Of a DNA stretch of 64,000 nucleotides, positions 24,619 through 34,724 are shown piece after piece. The DNA is from Pseudobdellovibrionaceae bacterium (GTDB lineage Bacteria; Bdellovibrionota; Bdellovibrionia; Bdellovibrionales; UBA1609). The stretch spans positions 88,152 through 152,151 of the forward strand of contig JABJQG010000020.1 in NCBI GenBank assembly GCA_018663505.1, given 5' to 3'. The notes beneath the pieces were generated by a model. The model was not told where the DNA came from. It did not search any database and was given only the letters and a program-made list of their open reading frames with translations. Positions within the stretch are counted from its first letter, which is position 1, and every line of letters starts with the position of its first letter. The translations under genes and the position numbers were made by a program.

Positions 24619-25962
24619 TTACAAAGTAAATTTAAAACTGGAAACCATTGCACCAGGCACTAAGCACCCCATTAAATGTCGGCGATCATAGGTGGTTGTC
24701 TCTAAAAAAGACTCTCTAAAGTCAGTTAATTGTTCTAGCTGTTCACCAAAGATTCTCGATAGATGTTCATCAAACCTAAGGTCTTTGATAGGGCCTTTAA
24801 TTTCTCCGTCTTCCACCCAAAAACAAGCATAGCGTGTCATACCTGTTATACGCCCCTCATTAGTGTCACTCCAATTCAAGTAATGAAGATTGGAAAGATA
24901 TATACCTGTTCCTAAGCTTTTAAGAACATCCTCTTTTTTTAACTCACCTGAATCAAGCTCAGTTGACCTCAAGTACTCCCCTTCTCCAGCTTGATTAGAT
25001 AGTAGTCCAAACTCTTTGGCTGTGCGGGAGCTGGTTAAAAAGTTCTGGTAAACTCCCTGCTCTACAATATTCACCTGCGTGGGAGACACCTCACCTAATT
25101 CATTAAAGGCTTGGGTAAATCCTAAATTAAAATTTTCACGTAAAGAAAACTTCTTTGACCAGGTCTGCCCTTCATGCAAAAGGCTCAGAGGGCATTGACC
25201 ATGTTGATAGGCCCCCTCACTAACTCCTCCGCCAGAAATAGTCTCCAATAGTTCTTTTACTGCTGCTGGTGCTAAATAAGCTCGATATTCACCACGTTCG
25301 ATACTTTGCTGTGGTAAATCTAATATCTGCAAAGATTTTTTCGTTTCATTAAAACTATTCTGCCACTCCACATTGCTCCATTGAGTTCCCGCATAGTTAC
25401 CTTTAGCAGCTTTTTCATCATTAAATAAAGAATAATCTAAAGAAAAATTCTCTGTGGCGTAAAAATGATTCTGTCCCTTAGAATTTGCTGAGCCCTCTAC
25501 CACTACCCCCATGGCCAATACTCCGGAAAAATCACTGTGTACTGTTACAGAGAGTATGTCCTGGTGGACACTGTCTGCATCAGGTAACTCCCCAAAATGA
25601 ACATCTCTGGATTGTCCATGATCTAATATAGGAACAATTGCTGGGTCTTTTGGCAACCCCTCTACACTCATCTGAAGTTCTTTTAAAAGCTCACTACTTT
25701 TTGCTAAATCAACCTCTGTGGAACCTTCTAAGTTAAATGTAACCCCATTTTTTTTCCATTGTTTCTGTAAAGTCATATATACTCTCACATCCAATACATC
25801 AGTGCTTTGTCGTATTTTTGAATGATTAAACCGTAAAAACTTCGACTTCTCGCCAGCAAGATTTAAAGATAAATCCTCGCCTTCGTGAAGCTGTATATAC
25901 AGGTGCTCTTGTATTTGTTGAAATTGCCTTTCCAAACCTTCTAATAAATCTTTATTTGTCAT
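24619..25962 (-). CDS. pmbA: TldE/PmbA-like protease subunit
   Basis: A 447-residue member of the TldD/PmbA family. It lacks the HExxH zinc site, as the TldE subunit does, and keeps typical C-terminal segments (ETISGGGVSEGAYQ, GRITGMTRYACFWVEDG). TldD and TldE form a heterodimeric metallopeptidase that digests unfolded peptides and matures some peptide antibiotics. The start is the ATG with GGAGG upstream; a TTG four codons earlier is in frame. It begins two bases after the tldD stop. Confidence 0.85.
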   Translation of the reverse strand: MTNKDLLEGLERQFQQIQEHLYIQLHEGEDLSLNLAGEKSKFLRFNHSKIRQSTDVLDVRVYMTLQKQWKKNGVTFNLEGSTEVDLAKSSELLKELQMSVEGLPKDPAIVPILDHGQSRDVHFGELPDADSVHQDILSVTVHSDFSGVLAMGVVVEGSANSKGQNHFYATENFSLDYSLFNDEKAAKGNYAGTQWSNVEWQNSFNETKKSLQILDLPQQSIERGEYRAYLAPAAVKELLETISGGGVSEGAYQHGQCPLSLLHEGQTWSKKFSLRENFNLGFTQAFNELGEVSPTQVNIVEQGVYQNFLTSSRTAKEFGLLSNQAGEGEYLRSTELDSGELKKEDVLKSLGTGIYLSNLHYLNWSDTNEGRITGMTRYACFWVEDGEIKGPIKDLRFDEHLSRIFGEQLEQLTDFRESFLETTTYDRRHLMGCLVPGAMVSSFKFTL

Positions 25963-25963
25963 A

Positions 25964-27400
25964 TTAACCTCCAAAGACTTCTACATCATTAAACATACAA
26001 ACTGGCGACGCGTGACCAACCCAAATTGACTGATTAGGCTCACCTTTTCCACAATAGGGAGTTCCAAAGGCCTTAAAACTATCCTGATTGCCAACCATAG
26101 TTAAACTTTTCCAAAAGGATGAAGAAACCCCTCGGTAATTTGGGTTTTTCACAATTTTAGTTAATTTTCCATTTTCGATAAGCCGGCCATATTCACAACC
26201 AAATTGAAATTTATTACGGTAATCATCAATGGACCAAGATCTATTAGATTCCATATAAATTCCTTTTTTAACAGCACCAATGATCTCATCAACAGTGCTT
26301 TCCCCGGGCTCAATATTGAGGTTCGCCATACGATCAATTGGCGCTCTATTCCATGATTTAGCTCTAAAGTTAGCAACACCCTCCACTCCTGATCTTGCCT
26401 GACTCTCCAGTCCGCCCAAGCCTTTAACTAATTGTCCATTTTTTATTAAAAATTCTTTTTCGGCTTTTAAACCTGAATCATCATAGCCATAAGAAGCTAA
26501 TTGATGTTTTACGGTGGGGTCGAAAGTGACATTCAGCAGTGAAGACCCATACTGCATTTTTCCAAAATCAGAAAGCTTTACAAATGAGCTTCCCGCATAA
26601 TTACGTTCATCACCCAGTATACGATCCAATTCTAAGGGGTGACCAATGGACTCATGAATCTGTAACATCATTTGATCTGGCGATAAAACTAAGTCCATTT
26701 TCCCTTCTGGGCAATTTTCTGCAGCAATTAACTCCAGCGCCTCTTTAGCCACATGATCTGCCACCTTAAAATACTCATCCTTATTAAAATTTTCAAAACC
26801 GGACTGATACATTTTTCCACGAAAACCAGAGTCTGTACGTGTTTGAGTTTGTACACCTTCCTTAGCTGTGGCCTCCACAAAAGTGCCCGTAAATTTTAAA
26901 TTTTGTGACAACTCTGTGCCATTACTGCTTACAAATAAATACTGAAGCTCAGTAAACTCGGCCTCAGCACGACGAGACACAATTTTATCGGAAACTTTAA
27001 TCTTTTTACATGTCTCAACTAATAGCTGGTTAAGATCCCCCTGTGACAAGGTTTTCCAGTCTTTAACCACAGAGCTTGAATATTCACCCACAGCCTTAGG
27101 ACGTTGCTCCTCAGTAAAGTGAAATAGCTTATATTTAGCATAAAGCTCAGCCTTTGCTTCAGCCTCATTCACTGCACTTTGCACTGAAGACAGATCCATT
27201 TGGCATGTACCAAAATTAGCGAAAGCTCCATCTTTAAGCACCTCAACCATGATGCCAGCTGACATTCTACGAAAATTATTTTCAGGATTTTCATTGCGGA
27301 CAGCCATGCGATTCATGTCCTTAGAATAAAACCGTAACCCCAACCAATCTGAATGGTTTTTTAACTGTGTTAATAATTTCTGTAACTTTGCTATATCCAT
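25964..27400 (-). CDS. tldD: TldD-like metallopeptidase subunit
   Basis: A 478-residue protein with the zinc-binding motif HESIGHPLE, the HExxxH-type site of TldD, and the downstream GSSFVKLSD and GLGGLESQARSGVEGV segments. It is the catalytic partner of the TldE-like protein encoded directly after it. AGGAGG precedes the chosen ATG; the frame is open eight codons further up. The hemerythrin gene lies 36 bp upstream on the same strand. Confidence 0.88.
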   Translation of the reverse strand: MDIAKLQKLLTQLKNHSDWLGLRFYSKDMNRMAVRNENPENNFRRMSAGIMVEVLKDGAFANFGTCQMDLSSVQSAVNEAEAKAELYAKYKLFHFTEEQRPKAVGEYSSSVVKDWKTLSQGDLNQLLVETCKKIKVSDKIVSRRAEAEFTELQYLFVSSNGTELSQNLKFTGTFVEATAKEGVQTQTRTDSGFRGKMYQSGFENFNKDEYFKVADHVAKEALELIAAENCPEGKMDLVLSPDQMMLQIHESIGHPLELDRILGDERNYAGSSFVKLSDFGKMQYGSSLLNVTFDPTVKHQLASYGYDDSGLKAEKEFLIKNGQLVKGLGGLESQARSGVEGVANFRAKSWNRAPIDRMANLNIEPGESTVDEIIGAVKKGIYMESNRSWSIDDYRNKFQFGCEYGRLIENGKLTKIVKNPNYRGVSSSFWKSLTMVGNQDSFKAFGTPYCGKGEPNQSIWVGHASPVCMFNDVEVFGG

Positions 27401-27436
27401 AGCTCCTCCTATTTGATTACTCAACTCATGCTGGAA

Positions 27437-28105
27437 TCAATTACTGTACTTAGCCATAACTAAATCCACTAATTCTAATTCTTTCGCCTTAGACTGATCC
27501 AATGTTAACGCTTGCCCTCTCATTTCACATAAAACTTCTGAACTTAAGGCTGTCAAGGCCACCTGGTACAAGCATTCATCTTCTTTTTTAATATGGAATT
27601 CCATTAAATCCACAAATTGCAACAAAAGAACTATTAAAGGGTGAGTTCGTAAAGGGTCCTCTCCATAGCGCTGTATCTCTTTAGAGATTAAATTGACGTA
27701 ATAGTACCCATAGTCATGCTCATCAAGAGGAATTTTTAAGGGACTATTCTTATCATGTAAAGATTTTGTAATATCAATCCATGCTGGAGGAGCTATGACA
27801 TCTGGCTCTTCTAACAAAGCTTTTTTTATTTTTGCATCAAAGTTTTTTTCCATTTTAATACCATAAAACAGAGTGCACTTAGGGCCTCCATTTTTTAGCT
27901 GAGGCAGCTCATCCAATAGGGGAAACAAAATCGCCTCTTCCTTGTGGTGATGTAGATCTCTAGCTAGTATTTTAATTACATGCATAATCTCTTTCAATGC
28001 TAAAGCATTATGCACATTAGAATCTTCCACTAAATACGTCTGAGTTTTTAAAATATTTAAAAGGCTTTGTATTTTCCTGTGTTCTTCAATTAAATGTTGA
28101 ATCAT
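27437..28105 (-). CDS. Hemerythrin-like di-iron protein
   Basis: A 222-residue helical protein. Probable iron ligands appear in IEEHRKI, RDLHHHKEEAILFP, LDEHDYGYYY and FHIKKEDECLY, the HHE pattern in the expected order. Bacterial relatives bind or sense oxygen or nitric oxide, or protect Fe-S centres (YtfE type). It is the first gene of the tldD-tldE run, with AAAGGGG before the ATG. Confidence 0.82.
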   Translation of the reverse strand: MIQHLIEEHRKIQSLLNILKTQTYLVEDSNVHNALALKEIMHVIKILARDLHHHKEEAILFPLLDELPQLKNGGPKCTLFYGIKMEKNFDAKIKKALLEEPDVIAPPAWIDITKSLHDKNSPLKIPLDEHDYGYYYVNLISKEIQRYGEDPLRTHPLIVLLLQFVDLMEFHIKKEDECLYQVALTALSSEVLCEMRGQALTLDQSKAKELELVDLVMAKYSN

Positions 28106-28248
28106 TTACATGCCCCTTTCTTCGTTCATTTCTAGCATCCAACAATCCTCATAGATGGCTCTGTAATAATTGCAATGCCTAAGTCCCTCCACATTATTAA
28201 CATAAAGGCATGCTACAACAAAAAGCATATATATTACAGGGGGTCCCA

Positions 28249-31200
28249 TTGAAAACCAAAGCTATTTACATGATAATTTGCTCTATCTTACTGAATATTC
28301 AGCCTAGCATTGCTAGCAATCTAGGGCAAGCTACAGTGGGCGCTAAATGCACACCCTGGAGTCCCCAGAACATATGTGACACCAAACCACATATTGTTTT
28401 CCTTATACATGGATTGATGGGAAGTAATGGTACATTTTTTGAGCTCGACCAAGTTTTAGAAGATCAGTTTGCACGCCCCAAATTTTACCCCAATGGAAAA
28501 ATAAAAAAAGGAAAAAATCTAAAAGTCATCAGCATCAACTACCCAACTAACCCCAAGGAGTTTAGTGGAGTCATTTCTGCTGATTTGCAAAATAGCTTAA
28601 GAGATACTGTGGGCGAATTTCATCCACACGATTTCGCCCACGTATTTAACACAAAAATGATTTATAGCTTAGCCATTGAGGGGCGTAAGCAGTATAATCA
28701 ATGCCACCTTCAGTTTAGCGGCAAAGCCATGTATAACTTCGTTTATAAAAAGTGCTCAGAACTGTCTACAAAAAAACAGCAAAATATTTGTGAAAGTAAT
28801 GTTAATCAAAGAAAAAACTGGATTCTCTCGCAAAGCAAACCGAAAAAATTATCAAATTGTCTAGATAATATCATTGATGTAAACTCAGAATACAGCCTAC
28901 TTGGACATAGTCAGGGTGGACTCACAGCTATGTCTTTTATAAATTCATGCGTACGTCTCTCTGGGACCAATCACAAAAGAAAATGTTTATACTCAACTGG
29001 TGTGGGAACACTCACACGCTTGATTAGAAATGTGAGTGATGACTTAAAATCAAGAGATACTACCGCCAACGGAAAAAATAATTTACACCTAAACACACTA
29101 GAGCTTCTTTCCGACAATATGGTCACGTATTTATTAGATGATGTTGACAAAGATATGTATCCTAATAATTTACACTATTCTATTGATGCTGAAACACCAA
29201 AAAGAGTTAAAAATTTAATCTCACTTGGGTCACCATTCTGGGGTTCACCAACGGCAAATGTTGGAGCAGAAAATGACTTCACCTTAGACGGCCTCACCCA
29301 ACTAGGAGTGATGCCTGCAAATCAGATTATTGAACTTGCTGTTGGCAGTCGTGGTCTGGGTTGGCAACGAAACCTAATGTTACAACGAGGCCGAATAGAA
29401 TCTTTTCCAAAAATTGAGGAAATAAATAAAAATGAATATTTAACCAAGTGGCCAAACCCTTATGGAGAACTGAACGTATATAACGTTGCTGGCATTATTG
29501 ATGATGGCTATGGCGCAAATATATTTCAAGAAGTGGCACAGGGTGCTGTGTCTGGCGGACTCACCAAATCCTATGATTTTGAAAACGACATTATTGTAGG
29601 TGCATCAGAAGCTCGTCTGGATTTTCTTTATTATGTTGAGGAATATAATAAAAGTAATAATTCGGTGACAAAGTACAGAGGCCGAACCGATGTCACGGAT
29701 AATTATGCCGTGTTTGATTTTGCTCATGTTCCGGCTCTTGAAGGTTTTGCTGGAGTTCCTGGTATGACTAAATTTTTAAATAACAATACTGAGCTTGGTT
29801 TTCGTTCTAATCCAGCATACATTGTTATAGAAAAAGCACTTAACAAAGAATTTGGTCATACACAAAAAGTGAATCTCAATTTGGCTGAAAGCAATAAACT
29901 CATAGAGCAGGGCAAGCTCATTGAAAAAGTTCGTAATTTCACTTCAGAAATTAAATACATCACACCTCAAGGCTATCACCGATCTGTAGCTATCATTAGT
30001 CGAGATAAACCTGAGCCTAAAATAAAGGAAGTGGGATCTAATAATATTGAGTCCACAATTTTAAAAACCACGTTGCAAGTCTATCAACGTTCTAATAGAC
30101 AAAACAAAGTTGCTGAAAAATTTAGACATCATTACTGGCAGTCATATTTTCATATAGGTCGTTTTAAGGAGTTTTATTTCTTACAAGGACTTGGGGACAT
30201 TAGCAACAGATTTAATTACACTGACTCCGCAAATTTGGGTGTAAAGCTTAGGTATGATATAAACGTATTGGGTTTTGAGACAAAACACTTTGATCTTAAT
30301 GTGATTCCGTCCTTTACTTCCTATTCTGAGGTACTACTGAAACCATACCTTGGGAAGTATACTGATCCAAGTCCAACCTCCTTATACAATGAAGGCAATG
30401 ATATAGAATTCTCAAAATGGCGTGGTGAGTATAAATGTCAAGTTGGCTTTATGGCAGAAACGACCCCCAAAATATTTAAGCATTCCATAAAGGCGGGAAT
30501 GCAGCCTGAAGAGTATGAAGCTAATTGGAAATCAAATAGAATATACCTTTTACCGTCCAGCGAAAAAGATATTCAGTTTAGCTATACCGATTCATATGGA
30601 AATATTAGGCAGGTACGTTTAGGTAACTACCTCTACCGAAAATATGCCCTCAACCAGAACTTAGTTTTTAACAAATTATATGACCTTGATTATGACAAGG
30701 ACGACCCTGACTGGAGCCCAGAACTCTATAACCCACAAATTATAAAATCGGGCACCACTGTTGAGGTTCTTGCACGAGTAAGTCAAGGGCACAGAGATAG
30801 TTTCAGTAAGGTAGGTAGAAACTGTACTCCTGAAGAAATACAAGAAAACAAACTTGACTGTGACACTCCATCTATTGATCGGTATCTGATAACTTCTCCA
30901 AATATACGTAAAGAAGATAAGATTCAAATATCTGATGAAAACTTTGGAAAATATAATGACGGGATCAACCAAGGAGTGAGATGGGTCAACGTAAGAGATG
31001 TGGATTTAATTAAAAAGGGAGATACGTATCCATTAGTTAATCATTCCTTAGCAGGTCAAAGAAATAAAAAATTAAGTGGCTTTCAGTGTGGCTTTGTAGA
31101 TCATAAAAACGAATCTTATGAGTACGCACAACCCAGAGAAATCCTAGCGGATTATTATTTCAGCGGTAAAGGACTTATTGACCGCGCTAGAAATAGAAAA

Positions 31201-31257
31201 CGACTTTATCAAAAAATTGGCAGCGTGCTGCGAGGTGAAGATTATGACAAAGAATAA
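28249..31257 (+). CDS. Large secreted alpha/beta hydrolase (lipase/esterase-like)
   Basis: About 1,002 residues from the TTG at 28249, which has a G-rich site upstream and opens a clean signal peptide ending near PSIAS; an ATG at 28210 is also in frame. The N-terminal part has the oxyanion segment VFLIHGLMGSNG and the nucleophile elbow LLGHSQGG (Ser near 221), as in PGAP1-like lipases. About 500 further residues match nothing recognised and contain scattered cysteines. Such an enzyme could act on prey or environmental lipids; that is inference. Two small coupled frames follow. Confidence 0.8.
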   Translation: MKTKAIYMIICSILLNIQPSIASNLGQATVGAKCTPWSPQNICDTKPHIVFLIHGLMGSNGTFFELDQVLEDQFARPKFYPNGKIKKGKNLKVISINYPTNPKEFSGVISADLQNSLRDTVGEFHPHDFAHVFNTKMIYSLAIEGRKQYNQCHLQFSGKAMYNFVYKKCSELSTKKQQNICESNVNQRKNWILSQSKPKKLSNCLDNIIDVNSEYSLLGHSQGGLTAMSFINSCVRLSGTNHKRKCLYSTGVGTLTRLIRNVSDDLKSRDTTANGKNNLHLNTLELLSDNMVTYLLDDVDKDMYPNNLHYSIDAETPKRVKNLISLGSPFWGSPTANVGAENDFTLDGLTQLGVMPANQIIELAVGSRGLGWQRNLMLQRGRIESFPKIEEINKNEYLTKWPNPYGELNVYNVAGIIDDGYGANIFQEVAQGAVSGGLTKSYDFENDIIVGASEARLDFLYYVEEYNKSNNSVTKYRGRTDVTDNYAVFDFAHVPALEGFAGVPGMTKFLNNNTELGFRSNPAYIVIEKALNKEFGHTQKVNLNLAESNKLIEQGKLIEKVRNFTSEIKYITPQGYHRSVAIISRDKPEPKIKEVGSNNIESTILKTTLQVYQRSNRQNKVAEKFRHHYWQSYFHIGRFKEFYFLQGLGDISNRFNYTDSANLGVKLRYDINVLGFETKHFDLNVIPSFTSYSEVLLKPYLGKYTDPSPTSLYNEGNDIEFSKWRGEYKCQVGFMAETTPKIFKHSIKAGMQPEEYEANWKSNRIYLLPSSEKDIQFSYTDSYGNIRQVRLGNYLYRKYALNQNLVFNKLYDLDYDKDDPDWSPELYNPQIIKSGTTVEVLARVSQGHRDSFSKVGRNCTPEEIQENKLDCDTPSIDRYLITSPNIRKEDKIQISDENFGKYNDGINQGVRWVNVRDVDLIKKGDTYPLVNHSLAGQRNKKLSGFQCGFVDHKNESYEYAQPREILADYYFSGKGLIDRARNRKRLYQKIGSVLRGEDYDKE

Positions 31258-31372
31258 AACGCAATTATTTCACACAACTTCACGCCCAGATAATAGATTT
31301 ACTGATTTAACAGGAAAGTATAATATTTTATATCAATTTATCGGTCCAACAAAAGTGAATGAACATGAATAA
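31244..31372 (+). CDS. 42-residue coupled small ORF
   Basis: ATG 31244 follows GAGGTGAAG and lies inside the end of the hydrolase gene; the stop overlaps the start of the next gene. The peptide is hydrophilic with no signal sequence and no known relative. It may serve only to carry ribosomes from the hydrolase gene to the next one. Confidence 0.3.
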   Translation: MTKNKTQLFHTTSRPDNRFTDLTGKYNILYQFIGPTKVNEHE

Positions 31373-32099
31373 AATTTTATTAGTATTATTATTGAGTAGC
31401 TTAAGTTCACCACTTTGGGCTTACGAGGTTGTCATAAAAAACCTCAAAGCATTTAATACTTCATACCCTTCAAACACAAATGATCTGTTTGTAACTTCAA
31501 AGTTTTATAGTAGTAGTGATTATGTGCAACAAAACAATCAAGGTTTATCAAAAAATGAATTTAAAGAAAATCACAAAATACTGATCATTAAAGCTTCATT
31601 TATTTCTAACAAAGCTTTATCAAATTTTTCTGCGGATAATTATTATGATATTGATAAGCATCAACTCATTCATAAGTATGTAAACACAAACAACAATATA
31701 AATCTAACATCAGCATATCCTTTTGAAGCCCGACTTTATTTAGAAAATAAAGTCATGAACCTAAGTGCTGACCTTTCCTTAGAGTACCTCACAAAAGACA
31801 AGTTCAGAGAGAGCACAATCAGTCAATACCAGGCCCTCACTGCCAACAATAAAAATCTTGTGGCAGACTCTGCAGTGATTCAAGTATTAGATAATTATAA
31901 CCGTGCTTTTCTTTATTCAGAAATGGCAATTGGCCACTACAAACTAAACTCTCAGCTTACCTTAGTGCAATGGCAAGGACATTTTGTAATAAAAACCAGC
32001 CTGCTGAATAAGTTCACCCCTGCTCTCAGCTGGGCAGTAAAAGCTGGTGTCGTAAATAACCTGGCAAAGATGATTCAAAGTTACGCTATTCATTTATAA
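31359..32099 (+). CDS. Secreted companion of the hydrolase, unknown function
   Basis: A 246-residue protein with a signal peptide ending at SPLWA; ATG 31365 is an alternative start. The mature part has no cysteines and ends in an amphipathic stretch (TPALSWAVKAGVVNNLAKMIQ). No family is recognised. Overlap with the upstream small ORF ties it to the hydrolase gene, so a partner, foldase or immunity role is possible but not shown. Confidence 0.6.
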   Translation: MNMNKILLVLLLSSLSSPLWAYEVVIKNLKAFNTSYPSNTNDLFVTSKFYSSSDYVQQNNQGLSKNEFKENHKILIIKASFISNKALSNFSADNYYDIDKHQLIHKYVNTNNNINLTSAYPFEARLYLENKVMNLSADLSLEYLTKDKFRESTISQYQALTANNKNLVADSAVIQVLDNYNRAFLYSEMAIGHYKLNSQLTLVQWQGHFVIKTSLLNKFTPALSWAVKAGVVNNLAKMIQSYAIHL

Positions 32100-32169
32100 A
32101 CCATAGATAATCATTCTATTCTAATAAATAAAATTTTGTGTTGTTCCTTGTTTCACAGATGTTACTTAA

Positions 32170-32895
32170 CTAATTCAATTTAAGCTTGAGAAGACTCTCA
32201 TGTTTCATATAAACTCCGTCCACATCTAAAGGCTTTACCATAATTGTAATAAACTGTGGTATTCTTTTTTTGCCATTTTTATCATGAACATTTTTGGGAA
32301 CTTCAATTTTAAAGCTAAATACCTTATCATCATTAGACAATATATTTGGAATTAAAGGTGGCATAGGAGCGCAATTTTCTTCTGAATTTATAGTATAGCA
32401 ATGGTCCAAAATAATCATGCCATTTAGATTTTGATCTCTTTCATAATGAACATAAACACTGACCAAGTCATTTTCAATTTCAATCAAAGTAGTTGCTACA
32501 ACTAATGAATCTTTAGTTCCAAGCTTGTGAAGGCTAAATTTAATATGTTCTTTTGCAGTGTTATCATTCACCGTGTGAGCATTAACTCGATAGTCTAAAT
32601 ATCCAAAATCCACATTTTTAGATTTTTTAGATACCCCAACAGTGCAAATACCATTGTCATCACAGGAACAATCTTTGGATACATATATTTGGCTAGATAA
32701 GTCGGACACTTGACAATTTTTTGCCTTCTCACTATTCACGTTGGAATAAGGCAGAACAACTTCCAGCTCATCTTGAGAAGCTTCTGGCCATGACCGTACA
32801 ACATGGGCGCTTGGTACTGACCTATCTGCAACAGCGTTATTTGTTAACACCAAAAAGAACACTAAAAAGCTCAACCTATTTAATAATATTTTCAT
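32170..32895 (-). CDS. Secreted protein of unknown function
   Basis: A 241-residue protein with a signal peptide ending at NNAVA. Two cysteine groups occur: KNCQVSD with DCSCDDNGICTV, then DHCYTINSEENCAP. The order suggests disulfide-bonded loops in a beta-rich protein. The ATG with GGAGAG upstream was chosen over one 12 codons earlier. No family is recognised. Confidence 0.6.
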   Translation of the reverse strand: MKILLNRLSFLVFFLVLTNNAVADRSVPSAHVVRSWPEASQDELEVVLPYSNVNSEKAKNCQVSDLSSQIYVSKDCSCDDNGICTVGVSKKSKNVDFGYLDYRVNAHTVNDNTAKEHIKFSLHKLGTKDSLVVATTLIEIENDLVSVYVHYERDQNLNGMIILDHCYTINSEENCAPMPPLIPNILSNDDKVFSFKIEVPKNVHDKNGKKRIPQFITIMVKPLDVDGVYMKHESLLKLKLN

Positions 32896-33163
32896 GCTCT
32901 CTCCATTCAGTAAATAAAGTGTTTTTTTCATAAGTATAAGTCTTATAGATAACCAATTTGTATGTAGTATAGCAAAATAATTAAAATATTACTGAACGCT
33001 CTATCTCTATTGTAAATATTATTGAAAAATTAGATATTGTAAAATAGATCGTCACTTTTACGATTCTATATAAATTTACTGTTGAGCATAAAATTATTAG
33101 AATAGCATAATTCATTTAAGAGCTAATTAGGTGGTTGCAAAAGTAAGCCAATTGAGCCCATCA
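32896..33163. other. AT-rich spacer
   Basis: This 268-bp spacer separates a - strand gene from a broken + strand frame. It is very AT-rich and should hold promoters for both sides. No clear dyad, tRNA or conserved element was seen. Confidence 0.4.
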
Positions 33164-33470
33164 ATGGACCACCAAGTTACTTTTCTATCATTATCCGTTC
33201 TCTCATTTTTTTTTGGGTATGTTGGTAATGACTTACCTCATGAACGGTATAAATAAAACTAGAAAATTTGAGTCTAAACTTCTACAGGCTAAGGATAATT
33301 TGACTAATCAATTAAGAAGTCAGACCCATTTTGTTGAAATATTTCTGCAACATATTTCCGATAAATTTATAATTGCAAAATTTGATAATGCCGATAAATA
33401 CAACATTAGTGCGTATTATATTTCTGATAATTGCCAATCTATTGGCTTTTTATCATGCTTTTCTAGGTAA
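33164..33470 (+). pseudogene. Small membrane protein gene broken at a T9 tract
   Basis: From ATG 33164 the frame reads into a run of nine T (33206-33214) and soon stops. With eight T it would continue to 33470, giving about 101 residues with one membrane helix (LSFFLGMLVMTYLM spans its second half) followed by a charged, coiled segment (KTRKFESKLLQAKDNLTNQL). The last 55 bases overlap the 3' end of the uracil-DNA glycosylase gene. It may be phase-variable, decayed or a sequence error. Confidence 0.45.
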
Positions 33471-34090
33471 CAGTTGGTCTTGGAAAAATGATGATTATTA
33501 TAGAACCCGCGGTAGGCAGATAATGGTGAGGGGTGAGCGCTTCTAAGAACAAGGTGCTTGTTCTCATCTATTTTTTCCCCTTTTTTTTGTGCAGGAGCAC
33601 CCCATAAGATAAATACTAAATTTTCTTTTTTTTCATTTAGAGTTTCAATAACTTTGCCCGTGAATTGCTCCCAGCCTTTTTTCTGATGCGAACCCGCCTT
33701 TGCTTTTTCTACTGATAATACAGTATTAAGTAGTAAAACGCCTTGATTGGCCCAGCTTTGTAAATACCCGTGCTGAGGCTGATCAATGTCTAAATCATTT
33801 TTTAATTCTTTATAAATATTTACTAATGACGGAGGCGTCTTTACACCTGGTTTCACTGAAAAACATAAACCATGCGCCTGTCCCTCACCGTGATATGGGT
33901 CTTGACCGATAATCACAACTCTTGTGTTTTTAAAGGGTGTGGAATTAAATGCAGAAAATCGGTCCTCTTCTTGAGGGAAAATTTCTTTCTTTTTAATTTT
34001 TTCTGACTCTAAAAATTTATTTAGTTTTAGTAGATAGTCTTTAGAAAACTCATCGCCAATAACCTTATTCCAACTTTTTTCTAATTCCAT
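33416..34090 (-). CDS. ung: Uracil-DNA glycosylase
   Basis: A 224-residue family 1 enzyme that removes uracil from DNA. The catalytic motif [18 protein letters not shown] and the C-terminal [11 protein letters not shown] motif are both intact. ATG 34090 gives the standard length (MELEKSW start); the open frame extends upstream into the DUF3501 gene. It lies 19 bp downstream of that gene and may be cotranscribed. Confidence 0.95.
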   Translation of the reverse strand: MELEKSWNKVIGDEFSKDYLLKLNKFLESEKIKKKEIFPQEEDRFSAFNSTPFKNTRVVIIGQDPYHGEGQAHGLCFSVKPGVKTPPSLVNIYKELKNDLDIDQPQHGYLQSWANQGVLLLNTVLSVEKAKAGSHQKKGWEQFTGKVIETLNEKKENLVFILWGAPAQKKGEKIDENKHLVLRSAHPSPLSAYRGFYNNHHFSKTNCYLEKHDKKPIDWQLSEI

Positions 34091-34109
34091 GAATTCATGA
34101 CCTCGATTG

Positions 34110-34661
34110 TTAATACTGTAAATCCATTTTAAACGTAGATTTCTGGTCCTCAGAAAGTTCTTGTTCAATTTTCATTTCCGGGTGATCAGTGCCAATTTTT
34201 ATTGGCGCTGATGAACACTTGAATTTGAGAAACTGAACCGAGGAGACTCTTTCATCGCCCACTTGATTCTTGTCGAAATCACAATACACTTTTTTTCCAT
34301 CCTCTAATACTAAATAGATATGCTCAGGCAACCCTACCAGCAACCTCAATTGCTTGTCTCGGTAATCTGGATCCACAAATTCTATCATTAAAGTACAACC
34401 CAATTCCTTATCTCCACCCAAAATATCATTATATGTTTGCATCTCATGCAATATGGCTTCTTCTTTAACTATGCGTTCCACACGCATCATTTCTTGAATT
34501 TGGTATTTTGTGGTTTCTGTATTCTCGAATAAAAAAGTTAGATACTCACCTAGGTGAACTCGGCGTATATTTTTTTGCACCAACACACTCTGCTGAATCT
34601 CAGGTCTTTGCTGTGTATAAGTGACGTAATCTAATAACTCTGATCTTTCTACTTTCTTCAT
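34110..34661 (-). CDS. DUF3501 family protein
   Basis: A 183-residue cytoplasmic protein with the family's typical start ([15 protein letters not shown]) and the conserved [13 protein letters not shown] and MMRVERI segments. The function is unknown, but the family is commonly encoded with a rubrerythrin and an Fe-S oxidoreductase, as here, suggesting a peroxide-defence or redox unit. Confidence 0.85.
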   Translation of the reverse strand: MKKVERSELLDYVTYTQQRPEIQQSVLVQKNIRRVHLGEYLTFLFENTETTKYQIQEMMRVERIVKEEAILHEMQTYNDILGGDKELGCTLMIEFVDPDYRDKQLRLLVGLPEHIYLVLEDGKKVYCDFDKNQVGDERVSSVQFLKFKCSSAPIKIGTDHPEMKIEQELSEDQKSTFKMDLQY

Positions 34662-34724
34662 ATATTCACCACATTTCTTTTGAGCCTAGTTTAACTATGA
34701 CTCACGGTCATCTTCATTCATCTT

